Below the pieces are notes generated by a model, which was not told the origin of the DNA, did no database searches, and worked only from the letters and a program-made list of their open reading frames with translations. DNA of 44,943 nt from a bacterium. Its GTDB lineage: Bacteria > Planctomycetota > Planctomycetia > Pirellulales > Pirellulaceae. The translations under genes and the position numbers were made by a program. This document shows positions 9,470 through 18,646 of the stretch, piece by piece (within the stretch, counting starts at the first letter, position 1; every line of letters starts with the position of its first letter). The stretch is from assembly GCA_024743355.1 (NCBI GenBank), contig JANSWS010000014.1, positions 1-44,943 on the forward strand, written 5' to 3'.

Positions 9470-9604
9470 CTGTGCAGCATTTTCTGTCAAACGGTTCGCC
9501 CGAAAATACAAGCACGACACGCGAGCGAGTGAGTTTCGGTCGCCATCGAGGACACACTCGCTCGCGCTTCGTGCTTGTAAATCCAATGCAAAAATGCTGC
9601 ACAG
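9470..9604. repeat. Nested palindrome (135 bp) with 14-bp outer and 25-bp inner arms
   Basis: Outer arms CTGTGCAGCATTTT (9470-9483) and AAAATGCTGCACAG (9591-9604) are perfect inverted repeats. Inside them lie 25-bp arms at 9507-9531 and 9555-9579 that match at 23 of 25 positions (TACAAGCACGA...GCGAGCGAGTG), with a 23-base loop. No transposase or coding sequence is present. It may be a REP/MITE-like mobile palindrome or a transcript-end structure for mobA. Confidence 0.75.
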
Positions 9605-9663
9605 CGTTGCCCACAAGCCTTCGCTCTGTGCATGATTTATGCAAGTATCGGCCCCGCATTGCT

Positions 9664-10287
9664 TCAAAGTGCTTCCATCCGCTGCGTCAGCCGATGCAGC
9701 TCATCAGGCGTGTTAAAGGACCACCCGCGGGGCGACTCGTCCACAAAGACACTGCTCTTAGGAGTCTCGCGTAAGACCGCCATCAGCGACGCGCCTTTGC
9801 CATTACAGATGGCATTTTTGATGGTCGTGGCCAGCGCCGTGTGAAACAAAGCTGGCAGCGGCTGAAAACGATCCTCTTCAACGCTAGCGAGACCGCTGAA
9901 CGTCACCAACTCGCAGGGAGCGGCATGAGCCGCCCGCTCACTCTCGTTGACAAGAGCCCGAGTCCACGTGACCAACCATCGCAATTGGTCGCAGCCTAGG
10001 CACAAAAACCAACCCGATCCCAACTGTGCCTCGCGGTGCCTGGCGGCGGTCAGCAGCGCGGTCACCGGACCGCTTCCGGGCTGTTGATCCACTAAACAAT
10101 CCAATCCCAAATCGCGATAGCGGTCCCTGGCATCGGCTACCACGCTGACAGAATGCCCTTGAGCGTCCAACAAACGGATCAGTCGCGGCAACTGCAATTG
10201 CCCCAGCACTTCCGCCCGTGCTTTATCGCTTCCGAATCGGGAACTTCGTCCTCCCGCAAAGATGTAAGCTGGAAAGCCCTTCTCCAT
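9664..10287 (-). CDS. mobA: Molybdenum cofactor guanylyltransferase MobA
   Basis: Adds GMP to molybdopterin cofactor to form the bis-MGD precursor. The 207-residue protein has the nucleotidyltransferase N-terminal signature YIFAGGRSSRFGSDKA (residues 8-23) with the GTP-binding Gly loop and Lys, then DQQPGSGPVTALLTA and the metal-binding WFLCLGCDQL, all in MobA order. The C terminus SFNTPDEL is typical of MobA proteins. The family usually reads LACDMP where this protein has LGCDQL. The start at 10287 gives the full domain. A DUF423 gene ends 23 bases upstream on the same strand, so the two are probably co-transcribed. Confidence 0.93.
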   Translation of the reverse strand: MEKGFPAYIFAGGRSSRFGSDKARAEVLGQLQLPRLIRLLDAQGHSVSVVADARDRYRDLGLDCLVDQQPGSGPVTALLTAARHREAQLGSGWFLCLGCDQLRWLVTWTRALVNESERAAHAAPCELVTFSGLASVEEDRFQPLPALFHTALATTIKNAICNGKGASLMAVLRETPKSSVFVDESPRGWSFNTPDELHRLTQRMEAL

Positions 10288-10310
10288 CGCAATTCCGCTA
10301 GCCCCAACAG

Positions 10311-10730
10311 CTATTTTTCACTGGGCGGTTGCTTGGAAATGGCGATCAATGCCACGCATAGCCATCCCAGCATAAAGCACAGTCCGCCGCTGGGAACGAT
10401 TGCCCAGTGGCCCATCACCCCGAGAAAAACCATGGCGTAGAGACCACCACAGAACAACAAAATACCCAGCAGAAAAAACACCACCGCCAGTGTACGCAGC
10501 CTGACCGCCAGATCGGAAGCGACGATCCCTAGACAAAGAATCGCCAACACATGCAGCATGTGGTAACGCACTGCGATATCGCATTGCTCGAGTCGCTTCT
10601 GTACATCTTCGACCGACAATTGCTGATCGGTTAGACTGGCCTCCAGACCGTGGGCACCGTAAGCCCCGATCATCACGCCCAGACAGCCTAAAACTCCAGC
10701 TGCCAAGACCATCCATCGCCTCATTTTCAC
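10311..10730 (-). CDS. DUF423 family small membrane protein
   Basis: A 139-residue inner-membrane protein with four hydrophobic helices: MVLAAGVLGCLGVMIGAYGA, MLHVLAILCLGIVASDLA, VVFFLLGILLFCGGLYAMVF, and GGLCFMLGWLCVALIAI. The GAYGAHGLE motif after helix 1 and HMLHVLAIL in helix 2 are hallmarks of the DUF423/YgdD family, whose function is not established. A 35-residue charged loop between helices 1 and 2 (DQQLSVEDVQKRLEQ) is normal for the family. It precedes mobA by 23 bases and follows the M32 carboxypeptidase gene by about 28 bases on the same strand. Confidence 0.88.
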   Translation of the reverse strand: MKMRRWMVLAAGVLGCLGVMIGAYGAHGLEASLTDQQLSVEDVQKRLEQCDIAVRYHMLHVLAILCLGIVASDLAVRLRTLAVVFFLLGILLFCGGLYAMVFLGVMGHWAIVPSGGLCFMLGWLCVALIAISKQPPSEK

Positions 10731-10758
10731 TCCTCATGCTCTGCGGGAATGCTGCCAG

Positions 10759-12270
10759 CTACTTGCCGTATATCGGCAGCAACTTGGCGCGTAAATATTC
10801 CGTCAAAGCGCCCGCATCCAAGGGTGCCTGACTGGCCTGCTCAATCAAATCTTTCGGATGCATGCAAAAGCCGTAGGCATGCACATGCTTTCGCAGCCAA
10901 TCCAGCAAGGGTTGAAACTCGCCGGAGGCCAGGGCCAAATCCATGTCGCCCAGTTGCTGGTTTGCAGCTTTCATCAGTTGTGCCGCATAAAGGTTGCCCA
11001 ATGCGTAGGTCGGAAAGTAGCCCACCAACCCCGCGCTCCAATGCACATCCTGCAAAATCCCATCGCGTGCGGATGGCGGCTCGACGTCCAGATAGTCCCG
11101 ATAACGCTGGTTCCATGCATCCGGGGCATCCGCCACCCTTAGACTACCGCCGATCAGCTCCTGCTCGATCTCGAACCGAATCAGTATATGCAAGTTGTAG
11201 GTGACTTCGTCGGCCTCCACGCGAATCAAGGAAGGCTGCACTCGATTGGCATCCCGGTAGACTTCGTCGGCTGTCATTGCGTCCCAGGCATGATCGCCCA
11301 TGGATTGAACATGCGGGAAGCACCACTTCCAGAAGGCCTGACTACGGCCAACGAAGTTCTCCCACATCCGCGACTGAGATTCGTGGACTCCCAGACTGGC
11401 ATAGGTACCGGGTGGCAGACCAAACCATTCCGTAGGCAGCCCTTGTTCGTAGAGCCCATGGCCAGCTTCGTGCAACGTTCCATAGAAGCCGCTGGGAAAA
11501 AAGTCTTCCTGAAAGCGTGTGAGAATCCGGCAGTCGTGAGGACCCAACGTGGCGCAGAACGGATGACTGGTTTCGTCCAGACGGCCGCGACGGAAGTCGT
11601 ATCCAATCTGCTCGGCGATCCAGCGGCTGATCGCTCGTTGTCGTTCCAGGCTCATCCGCGGCCGCCAGGACTCTCCCCGCGGAGGGTCACCAGCGTCGGC
11701 CAACTCTTGAACCAGGGCCACCAAATCATCTCTCAATTGGGCGAAGACCCGCGTCAACTCCCTGGCTCGAGCCCCCTCTTCGTACTCATCCAACAACGCG
11801 TCATAGAGAGTCCCCTCCGGTTCACGCAAACGCTCAGCCTGCTGCCGCCGCAAACTGAAGATCGCTTGCATATGGGACTCAAACTGTGACCAATCATCAG
11901 CCTTGCGGGCTCTCTCCCATGCCTGCTGGCCCAATACAATGGCTTTGGAAATCGCTTTCACAAGATCGACGGGAAGCTTCGTGTTGCGCTCAAAATCTTT
12001 ATGCAGTCGAGCAACGGTGGCGCCCTGGGGGGAACTCGGATCGTTGGCCAACTCGCTTTCCTTCAGTTCAGCCAACCACTCTCCCAGACGGGGATCCGTT
12101 TTTCGGCGATGGATCAGACCACTCAGCAACGTGATTTGCTCCGCGCGGTAGGCTCCCGCGGAACTGGGCAATCCCGTGCGTTCATCCCACTCCAATACAG
12201 CCAGGCTTGTCTGCAACAATGCCGTTTCTCGGACTTGGCCGATGACTCGATCCAAAACTTTTTCGGACAT
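10759..12270 (-). CDS. Carboxypeptidase Taq family (M32) metallopeptidase
   Basis: A zinc metallocarboxypeptidase releasing C-terminal amino acids from peptides. The 503-residue length is standard for M32. Signatures: HPFCATLGPHDCRILTRF (DIR/TR-type motif), the zinc-binding HEAGH in YGTLHEAGHGLYEQG (residues 267-271), GVHESQSRMWENFVGRS carrying the third metal ligand region, and YNLHILIRFEIEQELIGG. ATG at 12270 is chosen over an open frame reaching 12441 because AAGGACG stands at a good distance upstream and the family N terminus begins there. No signal peptide, so cytoplasmic. Confidence 0.95.
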   Translation of the reverse strand: MSEKVLDRVIGQVRETALLQTSLAVLEWDERTGLPSSAGAYRAEQITLLSGLIHRRKTDPRLGEWLAELKESELANDPSSPQGATVARLHKDFERNTKLPVDLVKAISKAIVLGQQAWERARKADDWSQFESHMQAIFSLRRQQAERLREPEGTLYDALLDEYEEGARARELTRVFAQLRDDLVALVQELADAGDPPRGESWRPRMSLERQRAISRWIAEQIGYDFRRGRLDETSHPFCATLGPHDCRILTRFQEDFFPSGFYGTLHEAGHGLYEQGLPTEWFGLPPGTYASLGVHESQSRMWENFVGRSQAFWKWCFPHVQSMGDHAWDAMTADEVYRDANRVQPSLIRVEADEVTYNLHILIRFEIEQELIGGSLRVADAPDAWNQRYRDYLDVEPPSARDGILQDVHWSAGLVGYFPTYALGNLYAAQLMKAANQQLGDMDLALASGEFQPLLDWLRKHVHAYGFCMHPKDLIEQASQAPLDAGALTEYLRAKLLPIYGK

Positions 12271-12521
12271 AAACGTCCTTGTTTTTCTGTGTGAGGGTTT
12301 GAATAGCCGCTGAAAGGCGCCACGTTTGCCGCAAGTGCCCGGCGCTGCTTGGATGGTCGCCCTGAGCTGCAGGAAAGACTGCCTATGCCTACGCCACCGC
12401 CGCTTAGCCACCACCGAGCGCTCGATACAGACACCGCACAAGCTACCGATGGGTGTTACCTGGCTCCCGCCGGCGACCCGCCTTTGTCAGGCCAGCATTT
12501 TGCAGCCGGCCTCAGGCAGCA

Positions 12522-13466
12522 TCAATAGTCCGCCTTGCCAACGCTATCGATGAATTCATCGATCTCCTGACAAACCTCTTTCCATTGCAAATCGACGGGA
12601 ATCATGTGACCGCAATTGTCTAGGCGGAGCAACTTTTTGGAAGTGCCTTTCAGCTGCCCATAGAAGTTTTCCATGGCAGCGTTGTCCACGACCTGGTCAC
12701 GCGTCGCCGAAACCACAAGAGTTGGCACGCGAATCTTGGACGCGGCCTGTCGATTGGCATCAATCAGCTGAAAGGTGTGCTCGACGATCGAGCGAGGAGT
12801 AAAGACATTCCGATGCTCTCGCTCTTGTTCCGCTGGGTCCAGTGCATCCATGTGAAAGGGCGTGCAGGAGATGCGAGAAAAGGGCAGACAGTACTTACTG
12901 AACTCGTGCCAAAAGCGCGTCGAAAAAAGCGGACTGCGTGCGTCTGAAACCGCGATGGCCGGAGCTAGCAAGATCATCCCGGACAGGCCTTCTGGATATT
13001 GCTGTGCATATCGGATCGAAATCGCACCGCCCAGCGAGTGCGCGACAATCCACACCTGTGTGTATTGCTGACGCAACTCGTTGACTTCCCGATCGATCTT
13101 GGCGATCCATTCGGATGGATGGGCGGCAGCATAGGCTTGCACTGTCTGCCCAAACCCGGGCAACAGAATGGCACGGCAGGCATAGCCGCGGGCCGACAAG
13201 TCGGGGGCCATTTTGCGAAATAGCTGTGGAGAGTCGCTGAAGCCATGCACCAGCAACAGTGCGGTATGGGCATTGGTCCCTGCCGCACTGTCTTCAGCAA
13301 GCAGCGTGTACTCTTCGGCGTCCGGTGCGTACCCTGCGGAAGTCCATGGAACTTGCTGTTCCCACTTTCGAATTCGGTAGTGCACGTACCGGGAATACGC
13401 AAAGTCCCCGAGCAACCAGAGTGCTAGGCCGACAATCAATGACCGTCTTACTCTGGCCCAAGACAA
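12522..13466 (-). CDS. Membrane-anchored alpha/beta hydrolase
   Basis: A 314-residue serine hydrolase of the lysophospholipase/monoglyceride-lipase type. An N-terminal anchor (RRSLIVGLALWLLGDFAYS, residues 7-25) is followed by the oxyanion-loop LLLVHGFSDSP, the nucleophile elbow VAHSLGGAIS, the acid in VSATRDQVVDN and the catalytic His in NCGHMIPVD. All three catalytic residues are intact. A lid-like helical insertion (SKYCLPFSRISCTPFHMDAL) lies between. The only usable start is TTG at 13466, three bases after the stop of the upstream oxidoreductase gene, pointing to translational coupling. Substrate unknown; lipid or ester hydrolysis at the cytoplasmic membrane is likely. Confidence 0.85.
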   Translation of the reverse strand: MSWARVRRSLIVGLALWLLGDFAYSRYVHYRIRKWEQQVPWTSAGYAPDAEEYTLLAEDSAAGTNAHTALLLVHGFSDSPQLFRKMAPDLSARGYACRAILLPGFGQTVQAYAAAHPSEWIAKIDREVNELRQQYTQVWIVAHSLGGAISIRYAQQYPEGLSGMILLAPAIAVSDARSPLFSTRFWHEFSKYCLPFSRISCTPFHMDALDPAEQEREHRNVFTPRSIVEHTFQLIDANRQAASKIRVPTLVVSATRDQVVDNAAMENFYGQLKGTSKKLLRLDNCGHMIPVDLQWKEVCQEIDEFIDSVGKADY

Positions 13467-13469
13467 GGC

Positions 13470-14867
13470 TTAATACTCGCGATTCGTGGTCAAGCCTGGC
13501 ATGGGCACCGGATACTTTCCGTCCTCATTCGCAGTCACCGGAGCCTCGCTGTCCAAGGTCAGATTCTCCAATCCGGGAGCGAACTCATGCTCAACTTCCA
13601 TGAAGTCTTCCAACGTAATCAGCTGGCCGGTGTGGGCAGCCATGCGACCCATGGAAGTCACCGCGCTGGCCATCACGCCCCGCTCCACTTCGTTGTAGGG
13701 CTTGTCCTCGCGAACTGCGTTCAACAGGTCATTCCATTCCAGCTGGTAGGGATTCCGCTCCTCGCCAAACTCCCAGGCCACCTTCTTGCGGGTGAAATTC
13801 TGTCCGTAGTAAATCTTGCATCTGGCCGGAGAGTGAGCCTGAGCTGAAATTGTCGCCACGCCATTCGTTCCGTGAGCGTAGCTGGCGAATTCTTGATGGC
13901 ATCCCGGCTGCGTTCGACCATCAACCATCAGCTTGGTGCCATCTTCAAAGGTATACTCGATGGAATACACGTCAAAGTTCTGGTCTACCGAGTTACCACG
14001 ATAATGCCGTCCTCCCAAGGCCTTGGCTTCAACCGGCCAAGCATTCTTCATCCAACAACATTCGTCGATGTTGTGAATCAGAAAATCGCTGACCGCTCCG
14101 CCGCTGGCCCACAAGAAACCGTGAAAGTTGTCGATCTGGTACATCAACTCGGACATCTCTGAATCCGCGGGCCGAGGCTCCACCGCTGCCGATCCGGTGG
14201 GACCCGCCATGCGGTAAGCTCTCAACATCAGTATGTCACCGATGGCACCGCTTTGAATGCGATCGAACAACTCCTGCCTGGCTTCGCAGTGGCGACACAT
14301 CAAACCAACTGCCACTTTGAGATTCTTTTCCTTCGCCTTCTCATTGAGAGCCAGCATTTTCTTGCAGGTCGGTGCATCGACGGTTACCGGCTTCTCCATA
14401 AACACGTTCAATCCACGTTCAATGGCGTATCCAAACATGACCCATCGAAACGCGGGCGGGGTTGCCAGAATGACAATATCGCCAGGATCGAGGCAGTCCA
14501 TGGCTTTCTTGTAGGCGTCAAAGCCGATGAAGCGGCGATCCTCCGCCACTTCCACTTGCTGCGGGTACTTCTGTGACAGCAGTCCATAGCGATAGTTCAG
14601 CTTGCTCTCAAACACATCGGCCATGGCCACTAACTTGATCTGCTCATCGGGAACCAACAGCGCATTCTCAGTAGCTCCCGTTCCCCGGCCACCGCAACCA
14701 ATCAGGGCAACCTGCACCGTATTCTTCTGAGCCGCGTGCACCGATCTCATCGAATTGGCAACCAGCGGTGTGCTGGCAGTCAGGGCACCCACCTTGGTGA
14801 TGAAACCCCGTCGATTGTTATTGCTGACTCGGTCGTTACCTGGCTTATCGGAGGGCAAAGGATTCAT
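13470..14867 (-). CDS. Gfo/Idh/MocA family oxidoreductase, exported
   Basis: A 465-residue NAD(P)-dependent sugar or sugar-acid dehydrogenase-like protein. The leader NNRRGFITKVGALTASTPL (from residue 16) contains twin arginines, so Tat export with bound cofactor is likely, as for many planctomycete paralogues. The Rossmann motif VALIGCGGRGTG (about residues 53-64) and the family Lys in FMEKPVTVDAPTCKKM are present. The C-terminal half has the beta-sheet domain (SIEYTFEDGTKLMVDGRT). Pirellulaceae carry many such paralogues, mostly of unknown substrate. It is followed within three bases by the alpha/beta hydrolase gene. Confidence 0.93.
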   Translation of the reverse strand: MNPLPSDKPGNDRVSNNNRRGFITKVGALTASTPLVANSMRSVHAAQKNTVQVALIGCGGRGTGATENALLVPDEQIKLVAMADVFESKLNYRYGLLSQKYPQQVEVAEDRRFIGFDAYKKAMDCLDPGDIVILATPPAFRWVMFGYAIERGLNVFMEKPVTVDAPTCKKMLALNEKAKEKNLKVAVGLMCRHCEARQELFDRIQSGAIGDILMLRAYRMAGPTGSAAVEPRPADSEMSELMYQIDNFHGFLWASGGAVSDFLIHNIDECCWMKNAWPVEAKALGGRHYRGNSVDQNFDVYSIEYTFEDGTKLMVDGRTQPGCHQEFASYAHGTNGVATISAQAHSPARCKIYYGQNFTRKKVAWEFGEERNPYQLEWNDLLNAVREDKPYNEVERGVMASAVTSMGRMAAHTGQLITLEDFMEVEHEFAPGLENLTLDSEAPVTANEDGKYPVPMPGLTTNREY

Positions 14868-14979
14868 GATGGATCTCCTGGACTAGTCGGGGATGATGTT
14901 GGGAATGATTTTTCGGGTGGATGAATCGGGGGGATAAATTCGAATGCCAATGGTCAGCAGCCGAGCGACTCGAGTTGGC

Positions 14980-16143
14980 TCAGGTGCTGATGTCCTTCTT
15001 CGGAGTCGTGCGTTCCTTTTGCTCGGGCTCGGCTTTTTCCCACTTACTGGTTCTCTCCTCCTGGGAAGGCTGCACCAGCGGGCGGACGATGCGGAAGCCA
15101 ACGTGTAACGCGTCCGTATGATACCAAATACTCTTGGGAAACTGCGGATCCTGCTTTTTCCAATCTTCCTCGGATGCACCGCGGGCGGCGCTGCGGCAAT
15201 CTTCGGCATATTGGTCCCAGCCACCCCCGCGCACGACCCGAGGATACAGCGTCTTGGGGACCAACAGAGGATCCTTGGTTTGATCGGCCACGCTCACGTA
15301 ACCCTCCTCGTCATATTGATCCAACACCCATTCGGCTACGTTCCCATGCATGTCGTGCAGCCCCCATGGATTGGGTTTCTTTTTGCCAACTTTCTCATAG
15401 CCTTCATCGGTGTTGTCAAAGTACCACGCGTAGTCTTCCAAATCGTCGGGGTCATCGCCGAAGGAGTAAGCCGTGGTGGTGCCGGCACGACAGGCATACT
15501 CCCATTCGGCCTCGGTCGGCAAACGATAATAACGCCCGGTCTTGGCACTCAACCATTTGCAGAATGTCCGCGCCGCATGCTGCGTCATACAAATGGCGGG
15601 ATAGCCCTTCTTTCCCATCCCGAAGGTCATATCCGTATAGGGTTTGGTGGGCTGGCTAATCTGGAACTGGTCGGCCAGTGCGTCTCTGGGTGAAGCCTTG
15701 AGATTCATCATGTTGCGGCGAAAGATATCCAGATCCGAAGCCCAGACGTCGTACACGTCCCAACTGATTTCGGTTTTTGACATCCAAAACGCGGAGATTT
15801 CAACCTCGCGTTGCGGTCCTTCATCATCGCGACGGTCGTCCTCGTCTTCAGGACTACCCATCAGGAAGGTCCCCGATGGAATCGGCAACATCTCAAAGGT
15901 GACATCGGCTTGCTCGACGATCTCTTGGTAGGGTTTCATTTCAGCTTCCGTACCGGCAACCGCGTCTGGAACTTCCAGAACCGGCACCTCAGTTGGTGGT
16001 GCCAGCTCTTGCTCGGCAGGATCTTTCCCAGTTGGGGACGTCGCTTGTTGGCCCAGGGAAACTGCCGGAAACACCAAGCAAGACGCGACGTGCAGCAGCA
16101 CGCACACAAAACCCGTTATCAGCGATGGTCTTAGCATGAACAA
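14980..16143 (-). CDS. SUMF1/FGE-fold (formylglycine-generating enzyme-like) exported protein
   Basis: A 387-residue protein with a signal peptide ([21 protein letters not shown]...LGQQ, cleavage near residue 32), a Pro/Glu-rich linker and a SUMF1/C-type-lectin-like domain: [52 protein letters not shown] and GFRIVRPL. True formylglycine-generating enzymes need a Cys pair before AAR; here the segment reads [10 protein letters not shown] with only one Cys, not in the expected place, so a non-oxidase binding or structural role is likelier. The C terminus is a charged Lys/Glu tail. Start codons at 16143 or 16137 are both possible. It diverges from apbE with only 25 bases between them. Confidence 0.88.
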   Translation of the reverse strand: MFMLRPSLITGFVCVLLHVASCLVFPAVSLGQQATSPTGKDPAEQELAPPTEVPVLEVPDAVAGTEAEMKPYQEIVEQADVTFEMLPIPSGTFLMGSPEDEDDRRDDEGPQREVEISAFWMSKTEISWDVYDVWASDLDIFRRNMMNLKASPRDALADQFQISQPTKPYTDMTFGMGKKGYPAICMTQHAARTFCKWLSAKTGRYYRLPTEAEWEYACRAGTTTAYSFGDDPDDLEDYAWYFDNTDEGYEKVGKKKPNPWGLHDMHGNVAEWVLDQYDEEGYVSVADQTKDPLLVPKTLYPRVVRGGGWDQYAEDCRSAARGASEEDWKKQDPQFPKSIWYHTDALHVGFRIVRPLVQPSQEERTSKWEKAEPEQKERTTPKKDIST

Positions 16144-16168
16144 CTCGGATACCTAAACGTGAGTTAGA

Positions 16169-17236
16169 ATGGGAGTCATGAGTAGCAGACTGCCATCTTA
16201 CACCAATCTGATTCAACTTTCCCTGCGTTACTGGTTGGGCGTCTGCCTGGTCGTCGGGCCTTGGCTGGCCTTGGCCGGCGAGTCGGAAACGGACGCAGCA
16301 AACCCATCGGGATACGAATACGAGTTCGCCGCTTTGGGCACGCGCGTCAGCTTGCAAGCCTTCCATGCGGATGAAGGCCTCGTTGAACGCACGTTCCTGG
16401 AGGCGGAACAGCGAGTCCGCGAACTGGAAAGCATCTTGTCGGACTACCGCGCGGACAGCGAAACCCGTCAGCTGAGCGAACTGGCCAGCCAAAAGCCCGT
16501 GTCCGTCTCAGCTCCGCTGTGGTCCGTACTGCTTCAATCGGAGAAGTGGTATCAGCTTTCGGACGGTGCCTTTGACTCCAGCCTGGGAAGCCTGACGAAA
16601 CTCTGGCGGCGTTATCGGCGTCGACAACAAGTGCCTCCCCAGGATCTGGTTCAGCAGGCACTGGCGCAGTCTGGATGGAGCCACGTTCAGCTGGACCACA
16701 CGGCACGCACCGTCCACTTGGCGAACGACAAGGTCCAGTTTGATTTTGGCGGCATCGGGAAGGGATTCATCATCGATGAAGTATTTCAGTTGTTGCACGG
16801 CCGTGGACTCACGTGCTGCATGGTAAACATCAGCGGCAATCTCCGAGTTGGAGAGGCCCCCGCTGGCCGGACGGGTTGGCGGATCGAGATCGCCCCAGCC
16901 AAACCCGGCGCCCCCGCCCTCAGGCGTATTGAGCTTCGGCAACAGGCCATTGCCACATCGGGGGATCTCTGGCAGTACGTGGAAGTGAATGGTGTGCGTT
17001 ACAGTCACATTCTGAATCCGCAGACCGGAATGGGCGTGCCTGGCCCGATAACTGCCACTGCCGTAGCTGGCAACGCAACCGACGCCGACGCCATAGCCAC
17101 CGCAGCGTGTATCTTGAATTCCAAACGCGCCTTGGAAATTGCAGGCAAATTGGGCATCGAACTGCTAGTTGCCAAAGCCGCTGAAAATGAACTCGAGGTC
17201 CTAACCACGGCCAAATTCCCGGCTGCCTTGCCCTAG
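16169..17236 (+). CDS. apbE: FAD:protein FMN transferase (ApbE family), exported
   Basis: Transfers FMN from FAD to a Thr of target flavoproteins in the periplasm. Length is 355 residues. A signal sequence (residues about 19-38, ending ALAGE) precedes the ApbE domain: YEFAALGTRVSL, LSDYRADSETRQLS, FDSSLGSLTKLWR, VQFDFGGIGKGFIID, CCMVNISGNLRVG, ATSGDLWQY, YSHILNPQTG and the metal-binding TDADAIATAACIL. Met at residue 4 (16178) is an alternative start. No flavinylation target such as an RnfG/NqrC-type FMN-binding protein is visible nearby. The start lies 25 bases from that of the divergent SUMF1-fold gene, so each promoter must sit at least partly inside the other gene. Confidence 0.9.
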   Translation: MGVMSSRLPSYTNLIQLSLRYWLGVCLVVGPWLALAGESETDAANPSGYEYEFAALGTRVSLQAFHADEGLVERTFLEAEQRVRELESILSDYRADSETRQLSELASQKPVSVSAPLWSVLLQSEKWYQLSDGAFDSSLGSLTKLWRRYRRRQQVPPQDLVQQALAQSGWSHVQLDHTARTVHLANDKVQFDFGGIGKGFIIDEVFQLLHGRGLTCCMVNISGNLRVGEAPAGRTGWRIEIAPAKPGAPALRRIELRQQAIATSGDLWQYVEVNGVRYSHILNPQTGMGVPGPITATAVAGNATDADAIATAACILNSKRALEIAGKLGIELLVAKAAENELEVLTTAKFPAALP

Positions 17237-17293
17237 CTGGCCGGGCGGACCACAGCACCTTGCAGCACATGCGTTTGGGCTTGTGCAATTCGG

Positions 17294-17323
17294 TTGGTCT
17301 CAAGCTTCTGAACACGCTATAAT
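17294..17323 (+). promoter_or_regulatory. Sigma70-like promoter for the DUF1552-DUF1592 pair
   Basis: A perfect TATAAT lies at 17318-17323, preceded at 18 bases by TTGGTC (17294-17299), which matches three of six -35 consensus positions. Transcription would start near 17330, about 42 bases before the ATG at 17372. Inferred from consensus only. Confidence 0.5.
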
Positions 17324-17371
17324 CAGCACTTCTCCCGCCCGCAGTCTCTTCACTGCACGAAAGAAAAGACC

Positions 17372-18646
17372 ATGTCTGTGTTAACTTGGAATCGGCGCGC
17401 GTTTCTTAGATCCACAGGTGTCTGTATTGCCCTGCCGACCATGGAAGCGTTGAGTGCTGGCAGTACCCCGGCGACGACACCTCCCACACGGATGGTATGC
17501 ATCGGCAACGAGTTTGGAATGTATCCAGGCGCTTTCTGGCCGACCACCAGCGGACGCGACTATGAATTGACTCCGCTTTTGCAGCCGCTTGCGGCGCTCC
17601 GCAATCACCTGACTCTTTTTTCCCATTTAGACCACGGATTGAAAGGCGGCCATTTCGCCGTGCATACGTTTCTGACCGGGGTGAAGTCAGCCGACGCTCG
17701 AGGCATGGAGGAAGGCGGTATCAGCCTCGACCAACGCGCGGCAGAGCATGTAGGCTCTCGAACTCGCTTTCCTTCGTTGACGATTGGTTCGGAGAGCGGC
17801 TTGCATGGCGGTCCCATGATGAGCTGGACACGCACGGGCACCCGCGTTCCTCCGATCACCGGACCGCGCGACTTATTCCGGGCATTGTTCGTCGAAGATG
17901 ACGCGATCGCTAAGACCAAGGCCGCTGATCGCATTGATCTGCAAGACTCGATTTTGGATGCCGTGCTCGACGACGCCCACGCGCTTAAGAATCGCATCAG
18001 CCGAGCCGATGCTCAAAAGCTCGACGAGTATTTTGCGTCGGTTCGGGACGTTGAACACAAACTCGATTTAGATCGCCAATGGCAACGCGTTCCCAAACCG
18101 CAAGCCCCGATTGCCGAACCCGTTGACCAAGGTCTGACCAAGGACCTGCCAGCCCTTTATGACTTGATAGCCTTGGCCCTGGAAGCGGATGCGACGCGGG
18201 TGGCCACCTTGGAAATTGGAGGCAGTTTCGCCGCCTCGGACCTGGGAATCAAAAAGGGCTACCACAGCCTGTCGCACCACGGCCAGGTTCAATCCAGTAT
18301 CGATCTGCTGGTCCAAATCGAACTCTACCAGATGGAGCAATATGCCCGCTTCCTGCAAAAGCTGGCCAACATCCGCGAACCGCAGGGAGAGGGAACGCTG
18401 CTGGACAACACCATGGTTTTGTTCGGAAGCGGAATGGGCAATGCCAACTCGCACACCAACAGCGATCTGCCGGTAATCCTGGCGGGTGGAGGATTCCGAC
18501 ACGGAGAACACAAATCCTATCCGGTCGATGGCAAACAGCGCGTCCCGCTTAGTAATTTGTTCGTTTCCATGTTGCAGCGATTTGGCGTGGAAACCGATTC
18601 CTTCAGCATGAGCACCGGTACCTTGTCCGGCTTGGATGTGGCATGA
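17372..18646 (+). CDS. DUF1552 domain exported protein
   Basis: A 424-residue planctomycete-type DUF1552 protein. The N terminus NRRAFLRSTGVCIALPTMEAL is a Tat-like leader. Typical features are RMVCIGNEFGMYPGAFWPT, the LTLFSHLDHGLKGGHFAVHTFLTG stretch, SLDQRAAEHVG, and the C-terminal LLDNTMVLFGSGMGNANSHTNSDLPVILAGGG, which resembles the DUF1501/sulfatase-like fold. Function is not established for the family, although these genes almost always pair with DUF1592-type cytochromes, as here. Its TGA overlaps the next gene's start as ATGA, indicating translational coupling and probably a shared complex. Confidence 0.92.
   Translation: MSVLTWNRRAFLRSTGVCIALPTMEALSAGSTPATTPPTRMVCIGNEFGMYPGAFWPTTSGRDYELTPLLQPLAALRNHLTLFSHLDHGLKGGHFAVHTFLTGVKSADARGMEEGGISLDQRAAEHVGSRTRFPSLTIGSESGLHGGPMMSWTRTGTRVPPITGPRDLFRALFVEDDAIAKTKAADRIDLQDSILDAVLDDAHALKNRISRADAQKLDEYFASVRDVEHKLDLDRQWQRVPKPQAPIAEPVDQGLTKDLPALYDLIALALEADATRVATLEIGGSFAASDLGIKKGYHSLSHHGQVQSSIDLLVQIELYQMEQYARFLQKLANIREPQGEGTLLDNTMVLFGSGMGNANSHTNSDLPVILAGGGFRHGEHKSYPVDGKQRVPLSNLFVSMLQRFGVETDSFSMSTGTLSGLDVA

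Larger units (their letters stand above)
9235..9663. other. Gene-free 429-bp spacer rich in inverted repeats
   Basis: Lies between mobA and the isochorismatase-ThuA gene, both on the minus strand. No credible gene; short open frames here encode only repeat sequence. It holds copy A of a dispersed dyad element (9374-9436) and a nested palindrome (9470-9604), described separately. Confidence 0.8.
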
